Shown: positions 1-12,010, counted from the stretch's first letter. The stretch is 64,000 nucleotides of DNA from Aculops lycopersici (GCA_015350385.1 WNKI01000001.1:1791870-1855869); one strand, 5' to 3'. A program made the numbers and translations. Notes: generated by a model from the letters alone, not told the origin.

Positions 1-515
1 TTGTTATTCCTAGAAAACCGATACTACCAAATAATCACCAACACTCGAGACACAGTCACCACAATCATCACCACAGTCACAGTCATCACCATCATCACCA
101 TAGGGACAATCATCAGCACAATGAACTAAGCCAACAAATATCATCCAACAGTGAGATTATAAACAGCCATCAACCTTACGTATATCTGAAGTGCGGTCAC
201 GTTCAGGGTTACCACAAATGGGGCGCAACGGAAAAGTCAAATCAGCGCACCTGTCCCATCTGTTTATCAGTTGGAACTGTTGCCAAGCTAAGCATGGGTT
301 TGGAGCCTAGCTTTTATATTGACTCTGGCCCACTAAGCCATGTTTTCAACCCCTGCGGCCATATGGCTAGTGAGAAAACAGTTAGCTATTGGTGCTCGGT
401 CAAGATTCCCCACGGAACTCACTTCTTCCACTCAATTTGCCCGTTTTGCGCCACCCCATTGGCCACCGATGAGCCTGCCTCGACTAAGCTTATATTTCAG
501 GACGATTGCGATTAG
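1..515 (+). CDS. PELI: Pellino E3 ubiquitin ligase, C-terminal exon (partial)
   Basis: This is the 3' end of a Pellino gene; the rest lies left of the window. The frame is open from base 3 and ends at TAG 513-515, giving 170 residues. Pellino proteins carry an N-terminal FHA-like domain that binds phosphorylated IRAK/Pelle and a C-terminal RING-like domain that ubiquitinates it in Toll/IL-1 signalling. Only the RING-like part is visible: CGHVQGYHKWG, a CPIC pair, then FYIDSGPLSHVFNPCGH, HGTHFFH and CPFC, ending LIFQDD, which matches the family's LIFQ ending. Upstream of the first Cys pair is an insert of about 35 residues rich in His, with Asn and Ser (bases about 39-120), which the vertebrate proteins lack as I recall them. 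The family call is very likely correct; the upstream exon boundary is unknown. Confidence 0.93.
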   Translation, partial: VIPRKPILPNNHQHSRHSHHNHHHSHSHHHHHHRDNHQHNELSQQISSNSEIINSHQPYVYLKCGHVQGYHKWGATEKSNQRTCPICLSVGTVAKLSMGLEPSFYIDSGPLSHVFNPCGHMASEKTVSYWCSVKIPHGTHFFHSICPFCATPLATDEPASTKLIFQDDCD

Positions 516-923
516 ACCTCGGCTACTATTTATAAACTATAACTAATGTAACAGGTAAGAAAAGTCATGAAGGTGAACCAAGTATTCATCACACTTAGGT
601 TAGGAATAACAGAAGCGAAGACCATGCAAGAATAACTTGATCAAATGGCAAGTGAAACCTATTCCAAACCGTTAGAAGATATAAGTCAACAATCGCAACA
701 ACCAAGCGATAGGAAGAGAAATCCAACATTGTGCTCAAACTCGAAGGATTATTACCTTCACGACCGCGAATTACGATATAGCACCCAGTAGAGAACACAC
801 TAGGTTATAATAGATTAAACCGTTTGACTAGATTGTACTCTATTAAATATGATATTATAATAACACATATAAACCATAAGCTTGATATAATCTAATCTTA
901 CTCTCTTGTCACGCCGTATTATG
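516..923. other. convergent intergenic spacer, Pellino / COMM-like ORF
   Basis: This 408-bp AT-rich stretch lies between the Pellino stop codon and the stop codon of the minus-strand COMM-like ORF, so both 3' UTRs should lie here. Short plus and minus ORFs in it show no recognisable domain. I see no RNA gene. Confidence 0.5.
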
Positions 924-1217
924 TTACTTTCGCCAGCCAGACCTCCTCCATGAATTCTCAAAAGCCCTTAGTTTATCCAAGAGGTCGGTGATATCAGCCA
1001 GATCACAATGGAAAGACACCACCTGTTTCGAGTCCAAGTTTTGTTCGTTTTCTTTTGATTCCGTTTCCTCGTTGGCTAATTCCATCTCAAACTTGTAAAC
1101 TGGCAAGTGATAAATAGGTGTCTTCTTGGAGATTTGACCGTCTGGACCAGGTACAGGTGTTGTGATTGCAACCACTTTTTCATCCTTGACCACCGAGAAA
1201 CCTCTGAGGAGGCTCAT
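924..1217 (-). CDS. COMM-domain-like protein, 97-residue ORF (short or last exon)
   Basis: The ORF starts at a true ATG (1217-1215) with an in-frame TAA two codons upstream. The last 35 residues (VVSFHCDLADITDLLDKL..., ending SWRRSGWRK) resemble the end of a COMM domain, closest by eye to COMMD3, in which a similar SFSC...L-DLV-KL strand-helix closes the protein. COMMD proteins form the Commander complex with CCDC22/CCDC93 and Retriever and act in endosomal recycling. The usual helical N-terminal domain is missing. Either this is a COMM-only protein like COMMD6, or it is a last exon: CCTCCTCAG about 10 bases after the ATG could be a 3' splice site. No N-terminal exon could be found in 1218-4274. 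The resemblance is weak, so the family call is tentative. Confidence 0.45.
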   Translation of the reverse strand: MSLLRGFSVVKDEKVVAITTPVPGPDGQISKKTPIYHLPVYKFEMELANEETESKENEQNLDSKQVVSFHCDLADITDLLDKLRAFENSWRRSGWRK

Positions 1218-4200
1218 TTTTTAAGCTTAGGATAATTTAAAACCAGCACTGAGATAATAACAACATCAGCCGACAGGCTGAGTTTTTTGTCGTCGCTAGA
1301 TCGCTCGCTCGGCTCCGCCAGTTTGATCTAGATAAGCTCCGCTAACAAGCATGATCTGCGCAAAAGGCCGTCAATGAGCCACCAATCTTCAGCCTTGCAA
1401 GTTATTTGTTAGTGGAAATGAACAAGGAATCTGAATGATCACCCTCCCACCCGAGAAGTTCAACATTCTTGTGTTGGAAATCCAAGTAAGAAAAACGGAT
1501 GGGAAATCAACAAGTAGCTCGACGCTTGCGTCATCCCGCTTTATGCTGTCGTCTAATGATTAATCGAGCCCCTAGATTGGGGCATAAGCCGAAATCTGAG
1601 GTTCGAAGAGTCGGAGCACCACGAGCCAAATAAAACTTAGTTGAGCTTCACTGCATGTTGACTAGGAGGCATGAGGAGACGACGACTTCGACTATAACTC
1701 ATCTCTCTAGCTCGCTGTGTGAGTTGACCAACCATACTTCGGCAAACAGGTGGTTGTACCTGTCATCGCCACTGATAGGGGGATCACGGTGCGACTTTTC
1801 AATTCGATTCGAGTGCGTCAAGTGCGTCAAGTGCCAGTCTGAGTTTATGTCTTTTCGAGATCCGATGCGGCGCCGGCAGCTGCGTTTATGCTCGTTGTTC
1901 TTCTCTCCACGGTGAGTTTTTATGTGAGATTATGCAAATGATTTAATAACTTGGCGTTTCGTCGAGCCGGTATATGGTGGATAGGCAGGTGGTTCTCAAT
2001 CAACACTTTGCTTGTTCGAGAAGAAAACAATGAGCATTGCGAAATATCGTCGCCTGTTGAGCAAAAAGGAGGAGAATCTTGAGATTTATATCTCACCTCG
2101 CGATGAGTACAAGTGGCCGGCTGGAGAGTCCCACTACCAAGTGTGGCCACAATCTTTGTTCTTCGCACCATGGGTGAGAATTTTTCTCTTGCTCTTATAT
2201 CGAATACAACCAGAATCTCGGAATAGTTGTCCACTTCACCTGAGAGTAGATTTGCCCGAGACTCGAGTAGTCAAGAGATGGTCACGCTGTTCGGTTTCGC
2301 CGCATAGCATAAATTTACTCACCACATCCTCCGGTCGCTCCAACCAAACAAATGCGACTTTTATCCCTCTCGGCCAAACCTGAACAAGTGGCCTACGATG
2401 CAAGGTGTGTGGTTATACAAGAGTAGGGGCGGACAGCGCCAATTAGTCAGCCGGCTACCTGAGTTGTGGAATTGCGCGACTTGGCAGTCGAGAGATTACT
2501 GCGCGTTGTCACGCCAAGCGGGAGCGCGCCGAGTGGACATCAGCAGGTGGTTGCGACCAGCGCCACCAAGTTGCATTTCGTTTATGGGCCATATTTAGAG
2601 TTTGTTGTATTCGGTTGTGTTAAAATTAAGCCCTGGCTTCCCCTCGTGACCCTTCAACCAAAATTAACAGCAGCAGCAACTACAGTAGTTTGCTCGGATA
2701 AAACTTTCGGTGGTGGTGGTCGTAGTCACATCATCAGCAACAACAACAACCAAAGGCACAACGGCAATTTTAATGGCAAATATTTGCCGCCGGTTTGTTG
2801 TCTGTTGCGGTCGTCGTGTTTGTAAATAAGTGCTCATATAGTCGCGTGCAGTTCATTGGTCATCTTTCAATATTTTGCCTGGCTGCCTGTCTCTTGTGCT
2901 AAATGGTCTATGGAGAATGCTGCTGTTATCTCATCTCCAACTCACTAGCTAAACAATAAACGAGTCAGTTTGTTCTCTACTCCGAGCTACGAGTTGTAGA
3001 AATCTAATGGAAAGTTTCCACTCAAGCCGCTAACTCAAAACGCTGCAATGTCAAATTTGGCTACGGTTTGCGGTGCGTAGCGTTTTTGCCAATTTGCCAA
3101 TCAGCATCCCACCACTTGGCTTCTTCCTCCACCACGAACGCAACAAGTGCTAGGCCGGCACAATCTCAACCGGATCGCTCACCAACTGACCGAATGGGCA
3201 TTATGAGATTTCGAAGTCGACGCTCGGGCGGGAGAGTCGACGAGACCTAGTGGCAGTGCGTAGCTAGCTTGGTGACGACTGAGAAAACTGTACTACTGTA
3301 GCATTGTGCCAAAGAAAGCGAGCGACAACAAAGTAGCAAAGGCCACTTGAGGATTCTTCCGTTGTGTTTGGCCCACTCTGTCAGTGGGGAAAAGTTGCGA
3401 CAAGTGCTATCTCGTCGGCAAGGACAATGATAGCGCTCTTCTAATCACTGTGCAGTGCATCAGATGATCTGCTAGTGGCTTATTGATAACCTATGAGTTG
3501 TTGTTGGTGGTGCACTATGCGGATCATGATTGTGTTGTGCTGTGTTGTGTTGTGCTACGCGCCCGTAATGCTCCCATACTGCACCCAAACCCATCAACTT
3601 GCACGCTGCCCTGTCGAGATCTCATGTAAGTACATCGCTACCCAGTGGCAGCTACGTATCTAACGCTGCCGCGCGCTTGCCAATCATCTGGTCGGCGAGC
3701 TTGACTCGCTCGGGGAAGTAGAACTCAGAAGCTGAGAGTCCAGTCGGCCAATTAAATTGGATTGTATTGATTTTACACACTCGTCGTCTTATTTTCCCCT
3801 CTCGCCACAGAAACGAATCAAGTCATCTGCAACCACTTGTTGCTGGGATTGACCAAACACCACTTGAGTGCAACAGGTCACTTTAGAGGACCCCAAGCAA
3901 ACTACGAGAAACCAACTAGAGACGCAACCAACTAGATGTTGGCCAGGAATTTATATTATTGTAAAAAGGTTTTATTTTATTATCATCCCGCAACCACTGT
4001 TACGAGCAAAATTTTGAGCCTACTCGACTAAAAGCCAGAAAGCAGGCAAGAGGTTTTACTAGAACCAGGAAATTTACTGTGATTATTATTAAGAAAAGTT
4101 GGAAGATTAGATAGAGATTCTCTCCAGTCAATGGACAACAAGCAAGCAAACAGACAAACAGACAAACAATCTTTCAAGAAAGTAACTCAAAAAGAAGAAA

Positions 4201-4274
4201 ACGACCACTACGCAAACTACGACCACATTGTATTGAAGTTAAGTGAAGTGAAGTGAAGTAAATAGATAAAAGAC
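1218..4274. other. non-coding region between COMM-like ORF and SLC36 gene
   Basis: About 3.06 kb separates two divergently oriented genes and should hold their promoters and 5' UTRs. The last 100-150 bases before the SLC36 ATG are A-rich and look like a leader, with direct repeats of AAGTGAAGTG near 4240-4258 and an in-frame TAG at 4263-4265. Open frames up to 123 codons occur but none shows a recognisable domain. No tRNA or other RNA gene is evident. Confidence 0.6.
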
Positions 4275-7200
4275 ATGGACATAAGAAACAAGACACAGAC
4301 TTACTATGTGGACCCAAATACAAGCGACTCCTCGCTATTGCTCACCACCGACAATGGCATTCGCTCAGGTAAACACAACCAAAATAATCAACAGCAACAG
4401 CATCAAGAGGATGGACAGAATCGAACGACTGATGCTCAAACTATGATGCACATTTTAAAGGCCAACATTGGCACTGGAGTGCTGGCCATGCCCAATGCCT
4501 TCAAGAACGTCGGCTTGTGGTCGAGTTTTATATTGGTGCCCATAATTGGAGCAATTTGTATTCACTGTATGAATATATTGATCTCGAGTAGAAACAAACT
4601 ATGCGATAGGTTTAATTACGAATCACTCGACTACGACCAGGTTGCCTCGTTGGGTTTAGCCTGCGGTCCAAAGTGGGCGCGTCGATTGGCCAAGAGAGCT
4701 CACATAGTTGTGACCATCTTTTTGATCTTCACCCAGGTTGGCTTCTGTTGTGTTTACACTCTATTTGTGGTTGAAAATCTCCAATTGGCCATACTGAATC
4801 TGTTCCAAGTTGAATACTCAACCACCACCTACCTGTTCATTGTATTTCCCATTATTGGACTAACAAGTTGCACCAGCAACCTTAAGCACTTGGCGCGGAT
4901 CTCCACCTTGGCAAACATGTTGCAATGCGCCGGTTTAACGCTCATCTTTATTGACTTGTTGAAATTCCACACCTACGCATCGACCGAGACAATTGAGCAA
5001 AAGATTCAGGTTAACAAGTGGGCGAGTCCAGATATTTGGGCCGGATTGCCCTTGTACTTTGCAACGGCAGTTTATGCTTTCGAGGGAATCGGTGTTGTGT
5101 TGCCATTGATTAAGGAGATGCAATATCCGGCTAGAATGTCGGGCGCTAATGGAGTCCTGAATACCTCAATGACATTTGTTGCCTTACTTTACATGGGCAT
5201 AGGTTTCTTTGGATACGCAAAGTACGGCCAGTGGGTCCAGGGAAGTATCACACTGAATTTGCCCGATTCCACGCTAAACGATGTGGTTAGGCTCATATTT
5301 GCACTTGCAATTGGCCTCTCGTATAGTTTGCAATTCTACGTTCCCTGGACAATCATTTGGCCCCACATCGACGAGACCTTATTCTACTCCTACCGGCCGC
5401 GTGTTGCTCGCGACAAGTTGCAAATATTGGACGAGTTGTCGGCGGAAAACGAGTGGGTTATAGATGGCGACTCGTTGGCTGCCATCAACAACACGGCAAA
5501 GCCTCGCAGAGTTAATGAAACTGATGACCCGGGAAGCAAACAGGTAATTGTCGGGGGCAAGCAACTGGACGATTCAATGGGCGCAAACCAGCTGGACAAC
5601 CAAAATTCAACAAACTCAACTCTGGGAACCTCTTACTCGGTTTCAGTGGCGACAAGTATCACCGGCGGAATCAACATTACAACAACAACAACAACAACAA
5701 CATCGGCAGCAGGTGTGCTTGCCATGGCCAGCGGCAGCGGTGGTGGCATCAAGCGCCGACTTACGCCAAACACCTCCATCGCCACTAGCCAGTATGGAAC
5801 GACGACACTAGACTTGCAACAGGCACAGCATCAGCGAAAGTTGCGCAATCGGCTGGCGGATGTGGCCGAGCGAACGGAGGACGAGGAGGAGTCGATTCCG
5901 GAAGTGCAGTGGCGCCCGCCGCCAAGGTCAATGCGCGGCAAGCGGAAGTTGGTCAGGTATACGGTGATTTTAGTCAGCGTTAGCTTCACATGTGAGTACC
6001 ACTTTTTCTCTCCCACTCTAACTATCTCCTGTCCGCTAGTATTTCTTTATTTTTTTTTGGTGTTTGATTTATTTGACTAGATAGGAGGAGTGAGTTATAA
6101 GCGACGATTAATATTTTTAATCGAGTGCTCGGTTTCATTTAATTGCTATTTTTGTAATCAAGGTTGTCCTCCCTTTGTGGCTGTCATTGGCAATTGAATT
6201 GAGAACGATTGTCTGTAGTGACAGCCGATGGGCGGTGAGTTTAACGAGCCAAATCAGCCTGCTCCTTTGTGACGGTGGACTCATCATTCTTAAAATTGCC
6301 CGCAGCAACAATAACAACAACAACAATTGAGCCATAAATCAATTCCACAAAAAGTGGAAACGATCCGAGAATGAGACGGATAAATGATAAGATCCTTTTG
6401 GCCCATTGTCTCTCATTACTATTCGCACTTGTTGCATCACCTGTTCGATATCGCATTGCTTCGCCTCGCCTCGTCTCGTCTCGTCTCGTTGTTAGACGAT
6501 AAAGATTGAGATAGGCGGCAATGGAAAAAACACCACGACAACTAAACTCCAACTCGGCCCACTGATTCCGTCGCGCCTGTCGTGTTAACTTAACTGTGAC
6601 TTATGGACTCTTGATAGCTCCCCTGCCAGTTGTCTAGTTCTTTTCTCGTCTCGTCTCGTCTCTTCTCGTCTGATGCTTTCAAGTATGAAGCTCGAACGAC
6701 GAAAACTGACAGCTCCGATATTGGCCATTGTGTTTTGCCGACATCCTCCGCTTCGTTTGTGCCTGTGAGTGTGTTCACATTTCATGTGACTCATCCTGAT
6801 GTTGGGCGAGAGGGAGAGGGAGAGAGAGAGGCAGGAAGTTGCCGCGGTCGGTGGTTGCGACGGCGGCAGTGGCGGCTTGACGCGAATGAAAATTGAAATC
6901 GAACGAAACGAGAAGCGAAAGAAGCCGACGCCCCAACTTTTGGTGGCCAAAACTTTTCAATATGCTCGCGAGCCAATATTGCAATCTCAAATCAGTGGCT
7001 TCCCTTCCCATCTCTTTTATCGCAAGTTATGCATTTGGTTTGCACAGTTGCGTTAAAGTTGCGGCAAACTTGACGGACGATTATTCAAATACTCGCCGGC
7101 TACCTGTTGTTCTAGTCGTTTGCCTGGCCCTCTGCCTTGCTGTTTCCGGCGCTGCATTTCAGCTAGCGAGTGCCGCCGCGGTCGTCGATGACGCAACATC

Positions 7201-10200
7201 AACCACAACTACAACTACAACTACAGGTGCAGCTAAAGAGGAAGCAACAAGTCGAGAGGCAAGTGGCAAGTGGCAAAAGGCGCCTCTACTTCATGACCAA
7301 ACATGGCGCAGTTCTCTCCCTTTGCCTGCTAGAGTCGCTTGGCTCTCCAATTTGCTTTGCGCCTCTTCACCTGGACTAAGCCAGCTTTCAAAAATTCAGC
7401 TAAAACCGACAGCCGCGGCAATAGAGATGAGGAGAGCGTCAAAGTTTGAGAAGATGAAGATACGAATCGTTTTGTTGTCGCTGATGGCGCAGTTGTCATT
7501 GTTTGCTAAAAAGAGAAAAAATGCTCAGTCAGTTGGTAGTCTCATACAAGAAACTGACAGGCCGCAGGTGAAAGCGGCGGCATCAGGTTACAGTCAACCA
7601 AATTCGAGTGTCACCTTACCTGTCTGATCTCGTCAGTTGCCTCTAGAATTTTGCCGCCGGCGCCGCAATTTCCGACTTGGTTGGCTTGTTTTTGTAGTAG
7701 TTGTTTCTGCTGATACTGTCACACAGTCTCGCTATTGCTCTTTCCATCGCTCATTCCCATTATGTCCAATTTTGTCGCTTTGTTCCCTCGATTGGCCGCC
7801 TCAACAAAAGTGAAGTGTGGTGCCACATCACTTTTGGAAAGCGAGCCAACAGGTGGCTGAAGCGGCGAGCATGTGGCCACCACCTGTGGAAGAAGAGCAC
7901 TCGCTTGCGTTCAACAATAATATTTCCTCCTCCTCCTCCTCCTCTCTCTCTCTGTCCTCGTCGATGTAGCCAAAGTTGCATTTCGTTTCGTTTCGTCTCG
8001 TTTCATTTCGTTTGCTTCTCTTGTTATGTCAGCACCAGTTTTTTGGCCACCAAACTGACGCTCACACAAAAGCCATCCTGTTGCAGCCTCTGCTTTTGCC
8101 ACTGATAGTGCTGCTGATGCGACACGTCGGCCGGCCGAAGATCGACCACTGCAACTGAACGAAAGTGACTCGCAGCAAGAGAGCAACAACCACCTGCTAG
8201 CGCATCCGGTGATGCTCGTCGTCATTCATCATCGCGTATCGCTCGCGATGATGAACAGAATCTAGAATTCCTGTCCCAGTATCGAGTGGTTGGCCGGAAG
8301 GGGCGTGGCACGGGCTTAAAAACGAACTCGATACTCGAGTCCCTTTTTCGCCATTGGTCAGGGTTGAACTTGACGAGCTGAAGAAGCCAACCGGCCGGCA
8401 TTCGGGCGCCATGTGCTTTTCCGATTTACTGCATACGTCAGTCAGTCAGTCAGTCACTGACTGACTCACTCACTCACTCACTCAGATTCCACACTCCACC
8501 TGGCCTGACTGACTGGATGAACTCACTTCACGGTGGTGGCGCGGTAAAAACGACCACATTACAGATCACCTGTTGTGCAACAACAATGGCCGTGCTTCTC
8601 TCTCGTTTGCTGCTTTTGCTGCTGCTCAACAACGAGATAGAGGAAATTGGACTTCGGCGTACATATCATCGTTGGCAGCGTCGTGTTGTTGTTGAGTCAG
8701 CCTCAGCATCAGCAAAAACCGAGCGACCAGTTAAGTTGTCCTCTTCGCCCATTCGAAACTAGCAACTCCTCGGCAACCACCGACTGAGTGGCCAGCGCGG
8801 TGGTTGTTGCTGTCACACGGTTACACAATCACCGCTGCCAAATTGAACGCAACGCCGACCCTCGAAGGCCGGCGCCCCACGAGATCAGCGGCCGCCGCCG
8901 CCGCCGCCTCTCACTGCAACTCTACCTTCAACTCCTGCGCCGAAACAACAACCTCTACCGCTGCCATTGCCACCGCGAAACGGATCGGATAGGATAGGAA
9001 TCCCGAACAACAACAATAACAAGTGGTTGAGCTCAACTGGTCGAGCGCACGAGAGCGAGCGCTCATCTGGTTATGCCGCTTTTTGGTTGGCGTTTTGCTC
9101 TCGTTGTGGCCACATTGATTCACTTGCATTTTCGCGCCTCCACTTCCAAGTTCCAATTTCAGGCGCTCTCTCGGATGTGTGAGGCAAATCCGTTCAACTG
9201 CATTACAAGTACCGCCACAAACTTGTGCATAGCTGCTGCTGCTTCAGCCTAAAGCTGATTGTGCGCAACCCTCGTGAGCTCCAACGACCAACAACTCAAC
9301 TTCTCCTGTCAATCTCCTGGCTTCTTTTCTTTTCTCCTCCTCGTTGTTGTCGTGGTTGTCGGCTGCCGCCCGCTCTCTTGCTCGGGATTCGGTGCTTAGT
9401 GGTCGCTGCTACAAATCCGCTGCCACTTGTTGATGTTGCGGTCGGTGGGGCGGCGCGCTTGTGTGTAGCGTACAGCAGCAAGTCGACTATTCGAAGCTTC
9501 GCAAGTTCCAAGTTCGAACCTCAAGCCTCCAACTTCGAACTTCGAAGGAAATGCTCAAGCTGGCTACTCGGTTGGGTGGGAAAGTCGGAGGCGGTTAAGT
9601 GAACAGAGCGAATGGAAGTTGGCCTCTCCATTTGCTCGGCCATTTTTAGCCTCGAAGAGGTTTGTGTTTCCGTCTCTCTCTCTCTCTCTTTTTCTCGTTT
9701 GCTTCGTCGTCGTAGGCTTTAGGTTCAGATGGCGAAGGACAAGCCAAGCGAGCAAAAGGAAACACGCAGCTACTGAATCCTCATCGAATCACTGGACTAG
9801 AGACCATTTCTCAGCTCCTCGCCACAGAGAATCTTTGGCCACGGAACTTTTGTGTCGCCATGACCAAGCGGCATGCAAACACAACAATTCAGATTGACTC
9901 CACGTCGCTGTTGTTAGCTAACTGATAGCTAGCCACAAGTGGTCGTGTTGGTGTCGGTGCATTTCGTTTAGTTTGATTTTGACTTTGGTCCGGCGATTTG
10001 CGCGATTCTCATCGGCGGCCTGTTCCTCTCCTCCGGCTAGCCAATATGAGCTGCAAATTGGTTAACTGAGAAAACGACGACCACGACCACAACGATTGCG
10101 ACGAGAAGATGGAGAACGGCCGCCAAGTTTGGGGAGTTTGAGCCAAAGCTTGAGCTAAACCTTGAAGTTTGCCTGAGAAAGAGTCGAGCCCTGCAGTTTA

Positions 10201-12010
10201 CCTGTTGGACTAAAGTTGCTTGGCAAATTTTCAGCACTGACTCAAGGCAAACGGTTCCGTCAGTTAGAGACGATCGAGTTGCTCTCTCAGCTACCGCATT
10301 TCGTTTCGATTCGATGGTAAAGTTTTATTATTATTATTGTAGTTGTTATTATTATCATCATTATTATTATTGCCCATTTTACCCAATTGCAGCCGTCGCT
10401 GCTCTCTCGCTGTACGACCACGAAGTTCGAGGACGACGACCACAAGTGGCAGAGAGCAGGAGCGACTTACCTGGCGACTCGAGCTCTTTCTCTATCGACG
10501 AGCCTCCGTTTGGCTAGACGAGACTAGTTGCCGATGCGCAATGGCAATAGCAATAGCCAGTTTGAGGAATCGGTGGACGAAGCAAGAGAAGGAGCTAAAA
10601 TTTTTTGCGGCTAAAAGTTCAATCAATCAGGTAGTTTTTAGCGGCCGTCTCGCAGCATCAGTGGCAGCTGCAATCAGCAGGTTGTTGTTGGCCCTAAGAT
10701 TTTCGCGAGATGAGCAAATCAACTCAACAATTGTGCGGCCAGCACAAGAGTAACCAAATCCCTCTGTTCCAATTATTCAACTGGAAGCTCCAAGTTTTCT
10801 CGTCGCCGTCGCGGCCGCCGCCAAGTCGACGAGGTTTAGCCAGTTGCTTCGGCCACTTGTTGTTGTTGTTGTTGTTGTTGTTGCCTTGCCATCCCATTAT
10901 GCGATCAACTGGTCTCCAGTCTGGTGAGCGCCGTCGTCATCCTTATCGAAATTACAAAAGGTTAGCGCAGCGTTTTGGATTGGATGGCAGCGCTGGAGTC
11001 ATCTGCAAATGAACAAGCGGCAAAAATCGAGCTGCTTGTAACAGTCGAGAGAAAGAAAGACGTTCAATTTGCTTTCGTTCAATTGTTGCCATGCGCTCAC
11101 CTGTCGATGCCGCCGCCACAAAAGTCAAGTGGTCGTTTTCTTCGTGGACGAGGTTGGTCCTAGTTGATTGAACACTAGCAGCAAAGTTGGTCGTGGTCGT
11201 GCTAGTGGCAACAAGTGGAGATTGTGTGACGCTACTAAAGCTCACCAACAATGACACCCACCATTGAAGTTGATGAACATTGACGAAACGATGACGCAAT
11301 CGTTATCGTTTCGGTCTCGCTCTATGGATTCCTTCGCTTGTCTTGGTTTATTTAATCGTAATGATTGCCGTCATCGTCGTCATTATTGTTATAGTTGTCG
11401 TATAAAATATTTTCATTGCATTTTTTCTCTCCTAACTTCTCCTTCGATTGGTTCAAATACTAAAGGATCGATGACGTAACCTAAGTAAATGAACCAAATA
11501 GAGCGAAAGAAAAATAATAATAATTTAAAACTAACCTCTTGAAATTCCTCCCGATTTTTTCCTCTCAAAACACAAATCAAATCAAATCAAATCAAATCAA
11601 ATCAAATCAAATCAAAAATCATAATCGAACTCTCAACAATTACCACAACTACAACAGTTGTGGCCGCTGCATTGATTCCCCGATTGGACCTGTTCATCTC
11701 GCTCATTGGAGCTTCCGCCTCGAGCTGTCTGGCAATCATCTTTCCGTCCATCATTCAAATGTGCACCTTTTGGGATCCAAATTATGACAACGAAAACGAC
11801 GACGATCCAAATGATGACAGCAACGAGTACCACGAGCAACAATCGGGCAAGTGGATGACCAGCAGGCGACGCCGGAAGCGACGAACAATCTGGTGGTACC
11901 TGTTCATCGCAAAGAATTCCTTCTTGATTGTATTTGGAATTTTGGGTTTAGTGACAGGTAGTTATGTTTCCATCTCGCAGTTGGGTGCCCTTCAACTTGG
12001 ACTTGAATGA
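4275..12010 (+). CDS. SLC36: SLC36-type proton-coupled amino acid transporter (two exons)
   Basis: Exons 4275-5991 and 11658-12010 encode 689 residues. The donor is CAT|GTGAGT and the acceptor ACAACAG|TTGTG; the split codon makes Phe and gives continuous family sequence (VSVSFTFVAAALIPRLDLF). SLC36/PAT transporters of the AAAP superfamily move small neutral amino acids with protons across plasma or lysosomal membranes. Exon 1 holds an Asn/Gln-rich cytosolic N-terminus, then MMHILKANIGTGVLAMPNAF (TM1) and helices up to YVPWTIIWPHID (residues about 56-375). Exon 2 holds IPRLDLFISLIG and the last helices. Two additions are unusual: about 190 low-complexity cytosolic residues (about 376-565, with a Thr run from a CAA microsatellite near 5689-5703) between helices about 9 and 10, and an acidic then Arg-rich insert (NDDD...RRRRKRR) before the last helix. 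The start has an in-frame TAG 10 bases upstream. Family call firm, exact paralogue unknown. Confidence 0.93.
6461..6490. repeat. CTCGT pentanucleotide repeat
   Basis: Tandem CTCGC/CTCGT units lie in the SLC36 intron. The same unit recurs at 6644-6670 and, as ACGAG on the plus strand, near 29996-30011, so this pentamer is a favoured microsatellite in this genome. Confidence 0.8.
8438..8484. repeat. CAGT / ACTC tetranucleotide repeats, partly inverted
   Basis: Tandem CAGT units are followed by ACTGACTGACT and then ACTC units. The CAGT and ACTG blocks are inverted copies of each other and could fold back. This is intronic and not coding. Confidence 0.8.
11574..11616. repeat. ATCAA pentanucleotide repeat just before the SLC36 acceptor
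   Basis: About eight AAATC units end about 40 bases upstream of the 3' splice site used by exon 2. Length changes here would change the branch-point to acceptor region. Confidence 0.85.

Larger units (their letters stand above)
5992..11657 (+). other. 5.7-kb intron of the SLC36 gene
   Basis: This is the only long intron found in the window. It begins GTGAGTACC and ends CTACAACAG. It is rich in short tandem repeats (CTCGT at 6461-6490 and 6644-6670, CAGT/ACTC at 8438-8484, ATCAA at 11574-11616) and CAA/TTG runs. A GGGGCGTGGC KLF/Sp1-like box lies at 8300-8309, and a cluster of TTCGAA and GAAGCTTC half-sites at about 9493-9545. A 244-codon open frame at 6893-7627 has a hydrophobic stretch but no family resemblance. 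I cannot support any gene nested inside it. Confidence 0.8.

Noticed and set aside
2100..2190. Minus-strand MVRRTKIVATLG resembling the start of pyruvate kinase
   Set aside because: Only about 12 residues match, the frame then loses all similarity, and no other pyruvate kinase segment lies downstream on that strand in the window.
3250..3285. TGGCAGTG seed-like match to miR-34
   Set aside because: Only the first eight bases match; the rest of this highly conserved miRNA does not.
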